Shown in pieces: positions 14,124-27,089 of a stretch of 64,000 nt of DNA. The position numbers and the translations under genes are program-made. The notes beneath the pieces were generated by a model, which was given only the letters and a program-made list of their open reading frames with translations, ran no database searches and was not told where the DNA came from. This DNA is from Lytechinus variegatus (Eukaryota; Echinodermata; Echinoidea; Temnopleuroida; Toxopneustidae): the NCBI RefSeq assembly GCF_018143015.1, contig NC_054741.1, forward strand, positions 16,925,736-16,989,735, written 5' to 3'. Positions within the stretch are counted from its first letter, which is position 1; every line of letters begins with the position of its first letter.

Positions 14124-14600
14124 AGAACTATTTCAAAACATTTCTTGATCGTCTGTCTATTTATGGAATATCTGATGTATGTTTATTTATTGATGATGCA
14201 AGTATGCTTCTTGTGGACGTAGGAGTTTCAACGATTATTTTTTTTAATCAGTTATCATTTTGTTGTTTATTGCTCTTTGAAGACAATCTTGTTGCGTTAC
14301 GGGAGCAGAATTATATAAATCGTTTCAATAGTCAGTGCCTTATGAATTACATCGTTTTAGAAGTGCCTTCAAATAACTTAAAGATCACCAATTTACGCCT
14401 TATAAATCATACTTTAACCTTGACTTAAATGTAGCCTTAACACGATCATATGTACTCGCAACTGATTTATACAATATTGCCTTAAATTGAGTGATAGGCT
14501 TATTTTTAATTATAGATATCACTTTTTTTTCAAATTTGTATGATGAAAGGAACACAAAAATGTATTGCAAAATAAAATGAAAAGAACGTGGTATGTATTA
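14124..14600 (+). other. Scratch 3' UTR with AATAAA
   Basis: AT-rich sequence follows the stop codon. The first canonical polyadenylation hexamer in a fitting place is AATAAA at 14571-14576. Longer 3' ends are possible, since another AATAAA occurs near 15125. An apparent 125-codon open frame at 14051-14428 overlaps the finger exon out of frame and is not coding. Confidence 0.5.
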
Positions 14601-17600
14601 TTCTTTTCTTTTCTATATTGATGCACAAGTAACATTACTATCAAAATTCGATGTTAAAAATGCATTTATGAATCTAAGATAAAAAGAAAACCATGTATGC
14701 TGAAGAATGAAACTTAGATAAAGATTCCGCCATAATCGCATTTTCACTTTGCTTGATTTAACAATTCTATTTTCATTATATGAATGATTTAATGTCTTCC
14801 TATCATGGTTCTAATCTCTTAATCAACGCCTTAAAAAATATGTAGGGTCAGTTCTGTGCTTTCAATATCTTTTTTCAATAAGAATCATATATAACGGTTT
14901 TTTTACCTAACATATCTAGAGAATGCAATTTCGAATTACGTATCAGCTCATGGCCTTATTAATATACTCCCTTCCCTAAAATGCGTATTTTTTAAACATT
15001 ATTACATTAATGTTATGTGTTAAACCGTTGATATGTTTTATTTTTATTTTTAATAAGTCATTTCCATTAATTCAGTGACGTTCCTATTCATGAGTAACTT
15101 TCCTTTGCAAAAGTATATTTTTGCAATAAACTACTGAGCTCTTTTGTACAGATTTCCTTTGTAAATATATATATACCTATTTATAACGATGTGGTAAACA
15201 TTACATGATAATACTGAACGATTGTTGTAAATATATAAGACTTATACAATACGAGATAGAATAGATTGTGATTTATTTGAATGTGAGGAATTTACGCAAT
15301 ATCTTATTGTGGGTGTAGTATATATTATTTCTAATGTGAATCTTCAATGTTGTTGCATAATATTGTCTGATTTACAGCGATAAGTGCCAACATGTAACTT
15401 GCCGGCAAAGGTGCCTTATTTTGTAAATTCGTTTTGTAGATTAGCTTTTGAATAATGTACAGATTTTATGTGTTGAAAACGTGATAGCTTTTTGAAATTA
15501 TATATTTTTGGTATGTTTAACGTTGCAGTCGCAACTAAATACCAACTCTAGTCCAATTGATGATATACCATTGAAAATAACGTAGTTTTCATCAGGCTGG
15601 AATCAGTACGGAATCAGATTCAACGTAAATTTGTATTGATGCCAAGTGCCACGGGAGCAAGCAAAGACAACTTTTAAAGAGCACAAAATAATTTCGAAAA
15701 ACTTGAAGGAAAAGATGATTTTCAGGAAGACTTATTACAATGTAAAATCCACAATTTCTACAACAAGTTTTACTAAAAGCCAAACGGAAGACAAATAAAT
15801 GTCTATTTGAATTGAGTTGAAACCAATTAAATGATTTCAGTAGCTTGAATCCGTTGCAATTTTGTTATCCTAACAAGTTTTATGACAGTGGTCCCATGGT
15901 CTTGGGTATTGTTGCCCAAAAAATGATGGCAACAAGGCTCAACATCCAATCAAACATGTCGAAATGAAAGATGTCAAAGTTACAGTAGTAATGATTTTCA
16001 TGCAACGAGCTCCAACCCAGATCGACTGCAATTCTCTGGTTATGAGATTTGTATTTTAACATTGTATAACGTTCTGTCAAAATGGTAAATAACACTTGGT
16101 GCATAACAAGTTTCTAGATAAACCGAAATTGTAATTAACAGGTCAGTTGATAACCCGGTATGATTTTTTTTTAACCTTTAATCAGGCAAAATTCATAAAA
16201 CGAAACCGAAGAGTAGGCTGCATAACGGCATTGTTTAGAATTCAATATTAACTGTAACTATTTCATTTGAACTTTGTAAATCTGAATTTATCGTTCCTTA
16301 ACTATTGTGAGATCGATAAACGTGACAGAATGAGAGTGTGTTTATTTATATACAATTATGTAAAGAACGACTAAGCTTTAATTTGTTGATATTGATTTTG
16401 TTGACTACGTGATTTTCTATGTGAAATAAAAAATAGAACTATGATACATGAAAAAAAAAACGTTTGGATGAATTATTTACCCCCATTCTGATTGGTAAAG
16501 GGGAATGAAACCCTTATAATAAGTGGGCTCGTATGGAAAGAGAAAAATCAAAGTATAAGATCAAAGAAAGTTTGAGAAAAATCGATCAAATAATGAGAAA
16601 GTTATGAGCATTGGAATATTGCGATCACTAATGCTATGGAGATCCTCCCATTGCCAATGCAACACAGATGTGTGATGTCCAATGGGTTGGACGTATTGTA
16701 CCGGCCGTCACCGTCGCCCTCTACGGTTTCGACCACACCACCCCCACTCCCTTTCACTCTTGACCGGGTATTGGTGGCCATATCACCCCTTAGCAGAAAA
16801 TAAGATGTTTAATATTTTCAGGATAGTCCGAGCGGTAAGACAGTTAAAAAGGGTGAGGTGGAGGGGAGAGATGAAGAGAGAAAAATAGATGGAAATATGA
16901 AAGGAGGTGGTGTTTGTGATAAATGATTTTTGTTCGTTTCAATCAAAGTATATGATTTTAGAATTACAGGCAATGGAACACTTAAGAAGACACAATGGTT
17001 TGGAGACAAGATTTCAGGTTCAACAAGAAAAAAAAACAAAAATTATAATTTTAATAATTCATCATTCTGTACATCAAACAATTATTTCGCCACTGTTACA
17101 AATTGTTATTTCAGATTTATGTATTATCATTAATCAACTCTAATACATGTATTTCATTCTTTATTAATTCTTTAAGATAGGGGACTAATATTTCTATATT
17201 TCAAATAAACTTGATAATAAATATCGTTGTTGGTGATTAATCAATAGTTCAATATTCGAATGATTTATTCGGGTATATTCCTAGTTGTTAAAAAGTACTT
17301 GGGAATTAGTTAATTACCTAATTTGTTTAGGCAATAATAAAGAAACAAGAGTTCCGTCTGGCTAGTTTGAGTTGAGTTGTGTACAAAGGTACGTTGGCCA
17401 GTTTAAGTAGTTGGGGCCGTGTCAGAAACTAGTCTGCCCCGAATTATGAAAATTCACTTCTATATATGCGCTCAATGCGTACGTGGGGGAAAGCCTATGC
17501 GCGTAGCCGCAGTGCGATGCTGTACAGGAGAGCGGCGCGCCTATAGAACCAACGGACCTCGAAAGTTACAAAATCCAATTAAAATGCTTATTTATACAAA

Positions 17601-19540
17601 AATTGTAACTGCTATAGTAATAAAAACATAGCAAAAGTTTGCATTATTATTTTATACAATGTAATAAGACATTTTTATTTCAATCTCTTATTTGTAAAGA
17701 CATTTAATTATAATAAACAATTATTTAAAGAACAATATGAGGATCCGTAGTCATCTTTCTTAGTTTGCGCGTGCGCTGTTTGAACTAACAATCCGATCCT
17801 AAGTTAACGGCAAAAGAAGTGTAATTTCAACTATTTCGACCTCTTAAGTAATCACAAGTGAGGGATAGCATAATGAAGGTAAGTAATTTGTTCTCATTTC
17901 TGATACTATACATTTATCATAGGCACATATATTTTATAATAATTCTTTTTGAAGTATTTTTTTACGATTTATAGTTAGATTATGTGAACCGGAATGGCGC
18001 GTCGTTCCGCGTCCGCTTTGTTTACATATAAGAGTGTTCATACAGTGTTTCCAAAACCAAGCCTTTTTGCACTAAGCAAACACGGCTGAATAAATTATAC
18101 ACATAATCCAGACCATAGTTCGTGTTCATACTCCAGACATAAAGATAAAGAATCTCAATTTGGTTACCTTGAAAATATAACTTACAAAGTGAAACTGGTA
18201 TAGCACAATAGTGAATTACTCGAGTGAGCAGGAAGAGAAAGAGAGAGGGAGACAGACAAGATAAAAAGGTAAATAGAAGTAGAGATATAGAGGGACTCGA
18301 GTTGATTCTTAATATAAAATTAGGTAAACTTAAAATCCTAGTTTGAATCAGGGAGAGGCCCGTTACAGTATTTCCAGTTCAGTGGTGATGTCACATGTGA
18401 ACAACTTTCCCTGTGAGGGACTATAAAATACCCATAAAAAGTATTTTTGGCTCTTTCTTATAGTGATACAAACTATTTATCAATAATGTATTCTCTAAAA
18501 ATTCTAATCACATGCCCTTTTAATAAAAGAATACATGATCTACTGATAGATGTGATAAAAGAGAGAGTTTACGTAAAATATATAGACAAGTATTGGGAAA
18601 GTTGTTCACAAGTGGCATCACACATCTTTGTCGCATTGCCAACTGGAGGATCTACATTATGATAATTATCTAAACTTCAGCTTCAAATGCTCATAAAATT
18701 CTTATCTTTAATTCAATTTCTCTCAAACTTTTGTTGATCTGTTTCTTTGATTTTTCTGTTTTAAAACAGGCTATCTTGTACAAGGTTTCATTTTCCTTTA
18801 AAGTTAAACACTTTCTCAAGTAAGGAATCGGATATCCGACCAAACATTGAGTTTGATTATTTTTGGAGGTGAAATTAAGACGTTTTGTCAGATATCCACC
18901 AATTTTGACAAGCATTTCACTAATTGGCCCATTTTCGAAGCGAAATATCGAACTCAGTGTTTATAGTCATAAACCAGATCCAGAGGTTAATTTGAATTTA
19001 TTTCGTTTTATTTGCACCTATAATATAGCACTTACACATCAGTTATATCAATACTTAGTTCAAATATCAATTGCATACTACAAAAGATGGAAAAATGAGA
19101 AAATTGATTGCGTTACTATATTATTGCTACTTTTTTTCTTCATAAATAGAACAGAAGATAACTTCAAGTCGAAACAGAATAAATTCAGGAGACCGCCCTC
19201 TTATGTTGAAAACTTTGCATTGATAACGGCATTGATTGAAACGATAGACCTACACACTGCGATAAAAAAAACATTTATTTCCATATAGATATATCTCTAT
19301 GTTTATTTCACGCTGTAGAATAGACTTGATAAACAAAACAAATCCAAAATAAATAAAAAAGGGGGAAGAAAAGAGTGGCAAACTTTGGAAAGGGAGATCA
19401 CAGTTAAAGTGTTTTTATTTTCTCTCTGATTGACTGTGAGTGTATATAAGCGCACAAGTTATAACGGTGCGTGGGATGAGTGTGAATGTGTGTATTTAGG
19501 GGATGAAAAATATGAGGGCGTGTATATATATATATGTATA
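14601..19540. other. gene-free AT-rich region
   Basis: No protein-coding exon is supported. The stretch 16480-16640 carries a dispersed repeat with GAGAAAAATCGATCAAATAAT, shared in diverged form with 47020-47150 and 53600-54067. A strong donor-like site (ATGAAG followed by GTAAGT) occurs at about 17873-17885 after a more CpG-rich stretch (17470-17560), but no partner exon was found. The remainder shows only AT-rich low complexity. Confidence 0.5.
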
Positions 19541-19967
19541 TCAGGGGCGGATCCAGAAATTTTCAAAAGGGGGGGGGGCAGAGATTTTTTAATGTGAAAT
19601 TTTTGGGTTGATATTGCGAAGGAGCGTCACAAATTTCTTGCAATGTGGATTTATGACGGCAGTTAAACATCAAAGTTGCCCATGAGGTGTCGCCCCCTCT
19701 GTGCCTGGGATTCCAATATCTGTTTGGGTGGTAATCCTTTTGGGATGACAATCTCCATCAGAAAGAAACTTTTGCGCAGATAATACTTCGTGCCTTCCCC
19801 TAAAGTTTAATTTGTAATTTGTTGATAAAATGGATAATAATAAAAATAATGATAATTATACGCTTTTATAAAACGCATAATACATCGGAACATCGGAACA
19901 AGCTGGCTCCTGGCTGAAAGCCGGGAAACATTGCTATGTATAAACATTGCTCTGTACCAGCTTGTTA

Positions 19968-20125
19968 TGAAACGAAATGGTCATAGACGAACTGGTGATT
20001 AGACAAAGTGATGATTGGATCAAATTATTATTGAACCCATTGGTTGTTAGTCGAAATGTTGATGGACGGAATGACATTAGACTAAATGAAGATAGACTTT
20101 ATAATGGGTGGACGAATTGGCAAAT
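19968..20125. repeat. GACGAA-type dispersed repeat, single arm
   Basis: This stretch matches the right arm of the fold-back repeat at 36360-36760. Both contain ATAGACGAA, TGGTGATTAGAC and GTGATGATTG followed by ATGGACGGAATG. Only one arm is present here. A hAT-like end (CAGGGGCGGATCCAG) stands alone at 19542, without a recognisable partner. Confidence 0.55.
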
Positions 20126-20627
20126 GTATCCATCTGTATCACTGATCATCTGTATTCGGCCTTGTGAGTAGATAGATCCGGTGTCCCACAAAGCAGTTTA
20201 ATAAAGTACGCCCTCTGGTGTCAATATAATTCATCTCTGTGATTTTTGTTTTATCGTGACCTGAAAGGTTTGCTATCTGCCATTTTCCCTCTCATTTTCT
20301 CCATTTTCCCCTCCCTTTGTTTCTTCTTCCTTTCTGTCATTCTACTGCTTTTCTTATGTTTTGTCCTCTTCTTTTTGTCTTCTGCCCCTTCCCCTTGCAC
20401 CCCTCCCCCCTCCCTCACCCATCTATGTCTTTCTATTTCCCTTCCTAATCTAATTTGGAACAAGAAGAGGCAAGATCTTAGTTTAACAATATTGTAACAA
20501 AATTAAACAACTTATTTTTTTCAGTTTTAGGCCTGTACGCTTTCATTTTGTTTTAATTTTTCCATTTTTTTCATTTGTAATTTACCCTTTCTTGTACTTC
20601 TCTTAGATCTCTTATGTTTTGCTCTCT

Positions 20628-20695
20628 AATAAGCGCCTTGAGCATTTAATCACAATGGAAAAGACGCTATATAAATCGCTTGTATCATTATTTAT
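20628..20695 (+). mobile_element. CR1/L2-like retroposon tail
   Basis: The segment AAGCGCCTTGAGCATTT, then AATGGAAAAGACGCTATATA, resembles the conserved 3' tail shared by many animal LINEs and SINEs (AGCGCCTTGAG ... GGCGCTATATAAAT). No coding remnant was identified upstream; the preceding 20270-20450 is a pyrimidine-rich tract. Confidence 0.5.
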
Positions 20696-20915
20696 CTTCG
20701 TTATATAATTCACGGGATATGGTATAGGGCCGTTCCGACACACTATCTTTCTTTTTTTCTCTCCATTTTTCCTTACTACATTTTTATTATCAATCCCCTT
20801 TCTTTTTACCTTCCATTCCTTTGAGGAGAAAAGGATGAGAGATAATAATTTTTATGAACTTTGAAAAAGAATGGAAAACACTCAGTGAGTCCTACCATTT
20901 ATAATCATCAACCTA

Positions 20916-21203
20916 CACTGTTAAAAAAACCCTGATTTTACAGAAAAATAAAAGAAGATTTTGCAGAAAGCAATACCAGAATCATTCTTTAAATTCATGA
21001 AACAGGAATTTTTCTGCAATTTAACAGAACAGGTCTGTTAGAAAAAGGGGAAAAGAGTGTTTTATTTAAGGAAATTTGTAAGATTACACACACCAAATAC
21101 CAATTTCCTGTAAGATTACGCAATCTGCATGTAAGATTACAGGTGTTCTCGAGACTCTGCTGCAGGAACTTCTTTTAGTTTAAGGATAAATTTTCTAACA
21201 GTG
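20916..21203. mobile_element. TA-flanked MITE with CACTGTTAAAA ends
   Basis: The left end CACTGTTAAAAA at 20916 is preceded by TA. The right end TTCTAACAGTG closes at 21203 and is followed by TA. The 288-bp interior has no coding capacity and carries repeated TGTAAGATTAC and CAGAA blocks. A TA target duplication fits Tc1/mariner-type transposition. A relative with similar ends sits at 44456-44664. Confidence 0.6.
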
Positions 21204-22831
21204 TACATAACTATACGTCCACGGGCGGAGGCTGTACTTTACCCCCCCTTTTTTTTCCTTCCCCAAATGCGTTCCCCCTCTTCGCGATCTTTGCCTCTTT
21301 TTCACTCTATTTTCCTTACTTTATTTATCCCCTCTCCCTTCCTTCTTCTCATTCTCATTCTCTTTCTCCCCTTTTCTCCCCCGTTCTTTCTTTCTTGCTT
21401 TCCCTCCTCCTCCCACTCTCTCGCTCTCTATATAATTATATAATTGTGGCTAGCAACAGAATAATAAAAAAAGGTATTCTGCGGAGGACAATAAGCGGGA
21501 GGAGAAAACAAGAGAACAAAATAAGAAGATAGCAACAAATTTCCTTCATACAAATTTATATCCAAAAATAAGTTTTGCATGAATGACATAAGACAGTGTT
21601 CTGATTACAACAGGTAAAATCGCTATGATTAATTGGAAATCATGTACACTTCAGAATTTTTTTTTACCGACATAACAAGACTTCCAAGAAAATAAACATG
21701 ATCCAAATAAATTCTCTTTTCTGTCAATATTAAATTGGAATAGTTGTCCTGTCGTACCTCAGAAACATGATTTGATTTCCTGAACGACAACTTTCTTTAG
21801 TACGGGATATCCTCTGGGCGCGCAGTCATGCACTTGAACGATTATTTGTTTTAAGTTTTGATTATTAACGCATGTGTTTTTATAGTTGGGATCGGTTATA
21901 GGTGGAAAACACATGGTTCAAAAATATACCAGACCCCCGAACTTGGCCTTCTACATATTGATATTGATAACAGACGATATCATAACATAGAAACGACAGA
22001 TGAATTTCATTTGAAGACCAAGTCCACTTGTTAGAGGCGATCACGCTAAATGTTGTTCTCATGAATTTTCATTTTATTCTCATGCATGTATTAGTGTATG
22101 ATAGCTACAGAGTAAATGGGTTTTGTACTCGCTTTGAAATTAATAATGGTTTTGCCCACTCCAATTTTAGTTTATTCCGAAGTCAAAACTTCCATCGATT
22201 CCCTCACTGGCGTATATCCGGTCGGAGCGGTGGAGGGGGGGATGAAAGTAATAAATTGACCTGAAAGTTAAACAGATTGGGAGACACCCCCCCACACACA
22301 CACACACTACTATAGTGCTATGTATACGGGGTTATAATCGTTTACATAATCCTATTATCTTTCAATTTAAGGCCCCTGTGGATTTTTTTTCAATAGCTAT
22401 TATAACATGTATAATGAATTTGTTGTGTTATAAATTTCTGAATATCCAAATGCGAGCAAGCGAAGCGAGCTAGCAAATTTTCAGTAGTTGGAAGACATGA
22501 TGACCAAAATCGTCTTTCACGAGGTGTGATTATTAGATAATAAAAAAGTGTCGCGAATGAGCATAGCGAGCAAGCAAATTTTCAGTAGGTGGAAAAAGAA
22601 TGTTACCACAAAAACCTCTCTCAAGTCATAGGCGGATCCAGGGGGCCGAGGAGCCCGCCCCCTCCCCTATTGACGGAGCAAAAAAAAGAAAAAGAGTGAA
22701 AGAAAGAAAAAAATAAAAAGAAAGGAAAAGAGAAAAGAAAATGAAGGGGAAACAAAAGAGGAAGAAGACGAGTAATAAAATCAGATGAGAAAATGGAAAT
22801 GATAATTTTAAACAATTTTCATGTCACTATA
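21204..22831. other. gene-free, low-complexity DNA
   Basis: Holds a CT-rich run (about 21235-21430), a short CA run (22300-22310) and, from 22445 to 22590, two inverted-orientation copies of the GCGAGCAAGCGAAGCGAGC-type repeat that forms the array at 23.4-25.3 kb. A hAT-like motif GGCGGATCCAGGGGG occurs near 22630, followed by purine-rich DNA. No gene is supported. Confidence 0.5.
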
Positions 22832-24122
22832 CAGTAGCGGACCATGACCCGAAGGAGACAAATGATTGGAGGCAGTGGCGTAACTACGGGGGGGGGCATG
22901 GGGGGCACGTGCCCCCCCCCAAATCGGCTGGCAAAAAAAAAAAAAAAAAACGGGGAAGGGAGTAAAAGAGGGAAAAGGGAGGAGAAACGTAGTGGGGAAA
23001 GAAGAGATTATTGTTCATTATAATGTTATATTATGTTATATGTTATATTACATGAGAAGCATTTTTTTCATTACTTTATGAAACTTTATTTGCTTCATTG
23101 TTCCTGGTGCTCGCATAGACTGTTTAACGAGATATATAATCCTGTTGTACTAAAACCTCCCGTTTTCAAATCAATATACACAAATATATTTCCTCGCAAT
23201 TCGAATTATTATTGCTTTATGTAGTGACATATTCTTCTTTTTCATGACTACTTAAAATGATTGCCCTATTTTAAGGTCTTAATATTAAACATTTCCTGTC
23301 CGTGCTAACGTTCGCAGTAGTGGCTTGGTGAGATTTCTGCTCTTCATGAACTCCTTAAATCAGTCCTTAAATTGTCAATTTTTCTGATCTGAATATCAAA
23401 AATGTTCAGCTCGCGCTTCGCCCTCGCATCATTTGGCTAGTGAAATACGTAAGGTCTTAGTGAATTCCTACAAACAAGCCTTAGAATGCCCCTCTTCAGG
23501 TCAGAATATCCTAAATTTTCAGCTCTTGCTTCGCGCTTGCAGTATTTGATTAGTAAGATGCGTATGATAATCATGATTACAATGACTACAAAAGGTGCTT
23601 ATGATTGTGTTTAGATGTAATTCTAACAAAATCAGCAAAGGATGGCACTAGCATTAGATGACTGTGGTGAGATATTTATACTCTCAATGGATTCTGAAAT
23701 ATAGTCCTTAAAATTTCTCTATTTAGGGTCAATATATTTAAAAAAAATTTAGCTCGCGCTTCGCGCTCGCATTGTTTGTTTAGCGACACAGTTACATATC
23801 ATGATTACAAAAAAATTGCTTATAATGTCCTTTTTTAGCTCTTAATATCAAAAATTTTCAGCTCGGGCTTCTCGCTCGCATTATTTAATCAATGACATAC
23901 ATATCCGTTTAATGGCACTGCATGTCCTTAAAATATCTCTATTAGGTCAGAATACCTGACCACTGAGCGCGCTTCGCGCGCTCCCTAAGTGACTCGAAAT
24001 TTTTGCTTGTGCCCCCCCATGCCGTGACCCACGGTACGCCACTGATTGGGGGGGCACTATATTCTTTGTGAATAATGCCGTGCCCCTCCAATTTGTCTCC
24101 TCCAGGTCATGGTCCGCCACTG
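22832..24122. mobile_element. outer hAT-like element, interrupted
   Basis: The terminal repeats read CAGTAGCGGACCATGACC at 22832 and, as reverse complement at the right end, CAGTGGCGGACCATGACC. The flanks are TCACTATA on the left and GCACTATA on the right, an 8-bp target duplication with one mismatch, as expected for hAT transposition. Just inside both ends is a second matching block (GGAGACAAAT). Almost the whole interior is a second hAT-like insertion (22873-24044), so the original element was very short and non-autonomous. Confidence 0.75.
22873..24044. mobile_element. inner hAT-like element nested in another
   Basis: The terminal repeats are CAGTGGCGTAACTACGG at the left and, read from the right end, CAGTGGCGTACCGTGGG. 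The flanks ATTGGAGG and ATTGGGGG form an 8-bp target duplication with one mismatch. The interior (1,172 bp) has G/C homopolymer runs just inside the ends and several GCTCGCGCTTCGCGCTCGC units. There is no transposase frame, so the element is non-autonomous. Confidence 0.8.
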
Positions 24123-25330
24123 GCACTATATCAATTTATCGCTCGCGCTTCGCGCACGCATCTTGCTGAATATGGAGCTTAAAATATCAAATTTTGAAGT
24201 CAATATACAAAACACGTTTGAGCTCGGAAATCGAACTTTCATTTTCATTATTTAGTTTGATTTACAAATTGATTTTCAAAAAGTGCTCTGTAAAAAAATT
24301 ATGTTTTATGATCTGAATATTAAAATTTTCTGCTCGCGCTGCGCGCTCGCAATATTTTATTTGTAAGGTACCTATCACTTTTCTGTATTCTATGAAGTAT
24401 CCTTATTCAGTTCAGATTGTCAAAATCAATGCGAGCGATTCGCGCTTTCATTGATTGTTAAAAATATATAACTCATGCATCTTATCATAATTATAAAAGT
24501 GCTTTAAATGTCCAGTTTACAGGCCATAATATCAACATATTTCGTGCTCTCATTAAATTAATATATTAATTTAATAATCAAATTGTCCCTTTTTTCATCT
24601 TTTCAAGTTTTATCTCACGCTTAGAAAGAGAAGTAGGAAGATAGAAATCATTGTTATATGATAAAATCATCCCGGGGACAGTATGTTCTTAGAATGTCCC
24701 GGTCCTAAGACAAAACTCTAAGAATTAATAATGAAACATTATCAGCTCTTTTTTAACTGTGATCCAGATCATTTTCCTACAAAGTGCTCAAAATACAGAG
24801 CTTAAATTGACCCTTTTTCAGATAGGAGTATCAAATATTTTAAGCTTGCGCTTCGCTCTCGCTTTATTGATTTTCATGATGAAAAAGGTATTTACAATGC
24901 CCAGATTCTAGATTGAAATCTGAAACGCGCGCGCGCATGCTTATTCAGATACTCAGCTTGTTCTCTTTTCAAATCATTATCCAGTTTCAGACCACAACAT
25001 AATTTTTTGGCTCGCGCTTGCATTATTAATGTAGGAATATTTCTAATTACTCATCCTTTTCATGATCTACAAAACATTTTTTTTCTCTCGCGCTTCGCAC
25101 TCGCATCAAATCTTTATACTTATCTTTTTCACGATTACAAAAAGTGCTTAAAATTTCCATTCTTCAGGTAATGTCAAAATTTTCAGCTCGCGCTTCGCGC
25201 TCGCATTGTTTGATTGTTGAAATATGTAACGTCTTCATGGCTAACTGCAAGCAGCCGTCAACAGATCCTTTTTTATCAGATCAAAACGTATATTCAAAAT
25301 TTCTGCTCGCAGTTATTATTGAGTTGGATA
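23400..25330. repeat. degenerate array of GCTCGCGCTTCGCGCTCGC units
   Basis: About twelve copies of a core such as GCTCGCGCTTCGCGCTCGC, each preceded by AAAATTTTCAG-like sequence and followed by CATTATTTGATT-like sequence, occur near 23407, 23520, 23751, 23861, 23965, 24141, 24331, 24440, 24845, 25012, 25088 and 25186. Spacing is irregular (about 75-400 bp). The first five lie inside the nested hAT-like element and the rest lie outside its right end. Related units in inverted orientation occur at 22445-22590 and 40240-40540. Confidence 0.7.
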
Positions 25331-26075
25331 CACATCTCGTTTAGGATCATAAATATTGCACAGAATGTTTTAATCTTTGGACAGAATTCATAACCAATTT
25401 TGACCAAGCTTGGAACAAATTGCAAAATAATTTTTTTTCACCACAGTGCATTTTTCTGAGGTCCCTAGTACAAAACGTCCCAAATTATCGATTGCAATCG
25501 TTTTCGGGACTGTCCAGTTATTGTTTTTCGAAAAATGTGAGAATTTATGCCAAAATTTCCATGTTTTCGGTCAAAAATTTGCATGTATGTTGATATCTTT
25601 CTGTTTTATCATTAGCATCAACAACAAATGCAAAATATCAGCATTCAACAAGAAAGGGGACATATCAACGAGAAAATTGACACGCTTCATACCAGTATTA
25701 ATGTCTTAACTTGCTTGGATTAAGGGCAAATTCATTCGAAAGTATTACTCGATATTACAATAAAGTGATACCAAAAACCAACCTCCGTGTCTAAGTCACA
25801 CTCCCGACCTTTCGTTTGAGGACGCGGACGCTTATTTACAACGGTCGTTGACTTTGGAAGGGACTTTTTGGGCCCGTCATCATGGTCGTAAAACTCAGTC
25901 CTGCAATGCAAATTGTGTGACATGAGATTTTTTTTTCGTTTCGCATCTGCGACGGAAACATTCAATATGCGTTTCGTGTGCAAAATTCTGGTTGCTACTA
26001 TGGTAACAGCGATTTATCCGATTGAGGACGACTTTCCAAAGGCACATTTGACTCCTCCTAGAGCTCGAGAGGCCG
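25331..26075. other. no recognisable feature
   Basis: Unique-looking AT-rich DNA. The open frames are short and have no splice support. Confidence 0.5.
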
Positions 26076-26392
26076 CCCGGGGCCCACTTCCATTGATTAG
26101 TGGATACCAGTAGCGACCACCCGTAAAAGGGGACAGAGTGGGCAGGTACGTTACGTATATAGGCCTATGTAACGTTATAAGGGTGTCAAAACGATGTTTA
26201 AAATGCTGAAATAAGGGATATATATTCAATACTTGTAGGGTTTCACAAGCCAAATACTTGTTAAGAGATGCATTTTCATAATCTGGAAAAAGAATTGCTT
26301 CCCTTGTTTAGCATGTTTAGGGTACTTTTCGAAACCCCATGGTCGTGCCTGGTATGAGTGGTATCCACTCATCAATGGAAGTGGTCCCCCGG
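26076..26392. mobile_element. MITE with CCCGGGG...CCACTTCCATT ends
   Basis: The left end CCCGGGGCCCACTTCCATT is followed by GTGGATACCAGTAGCGACCA. The right end is its reverse complement with few changes (TGGTCGTGCC ... GAGTGGTATCCACTC ... AATGGAAGTGGTCCCCCGG). The interior has no coding frame. It belongs to the same family as 34811-35340, whose target duplication is clear. Confidence 0.65.
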
Positions 26393-26872
26393 AATTTGAA
26401 TCTAATCCCCATTTCTGGGGAATGTAAAACATAATGCCCCTCACATCGTGTGCGAGAGGCATATCGTTTGTGTATAAGGAGTAAACAAAAGAAACAAAGA
26501 AACAAAAGAAACAAAAGGAAACGAGTTCAAAGGTATCGCATATGATGTGTACATATCAACGCATGCGAAATGTTCGGCTGGAGAGGTTGATCTTATCCAT
26601 GAAATCAATTGCCAGTGATCCACCAATAATCCACATTAAATGAAATATCGATTCGATGGACTGTAATGATCTATATTTAAGCCTTCATTCAGTAAGTTTT
26701 TCCTCACTCAATATGTTCTCGATTTGTTTGAAAAACCACTTTCTTCTCCATGTCATAAATCTATTTTAGGTCCTGCATTTTGAATATCTCCAGCCATCAG
26801 TCGTAATATACATGCATGTATGCGGTACGGGTGTCGCGGAAAGGGATTTTGCACACGAAAAGCAGATTTGTA

Positions 26873-27010
26873 GGGCCTGTAACCCCCCTGTTATACAAAG
26901 CTTAGCATTGATCGTAGAGCAGTTTTCTACATTTGATTCTATTGACTGTAATGCACAATCAATCTTAAAAATCAAGTGTATGATTAAGCGTTAACTTTTG
27001 TGTTAGGGTA
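26873..27010. mobile_element. short MITE, GGGCCTGTAAC family
   Basis: Starts GGGCCTGTAAC and continues ACAAAGCTTAGCATTGAT; ends with the inverted partner TTAACTTTTGTGTTAGGGTACC. The same arrangement, in the opposite orientation, occurs at 61192-61321. It is about 138 bp long, non-coding and able to form a hairpin. Confidence 0.55.
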
Positions 27011-27089
27011 CCCTAATACTAGCGTCCGTGATGATTGCGAAAGGTCCCAACTTTTGATATCGACTACAACGCGATCGCTGGCATGCCTT

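Noticed and set aside
18863..19288. 141-codon open frame
   Set aside because: AT-rich, with no recognisable family and no splice signals at fitting positions. The length is plausible by chance in such DNA.
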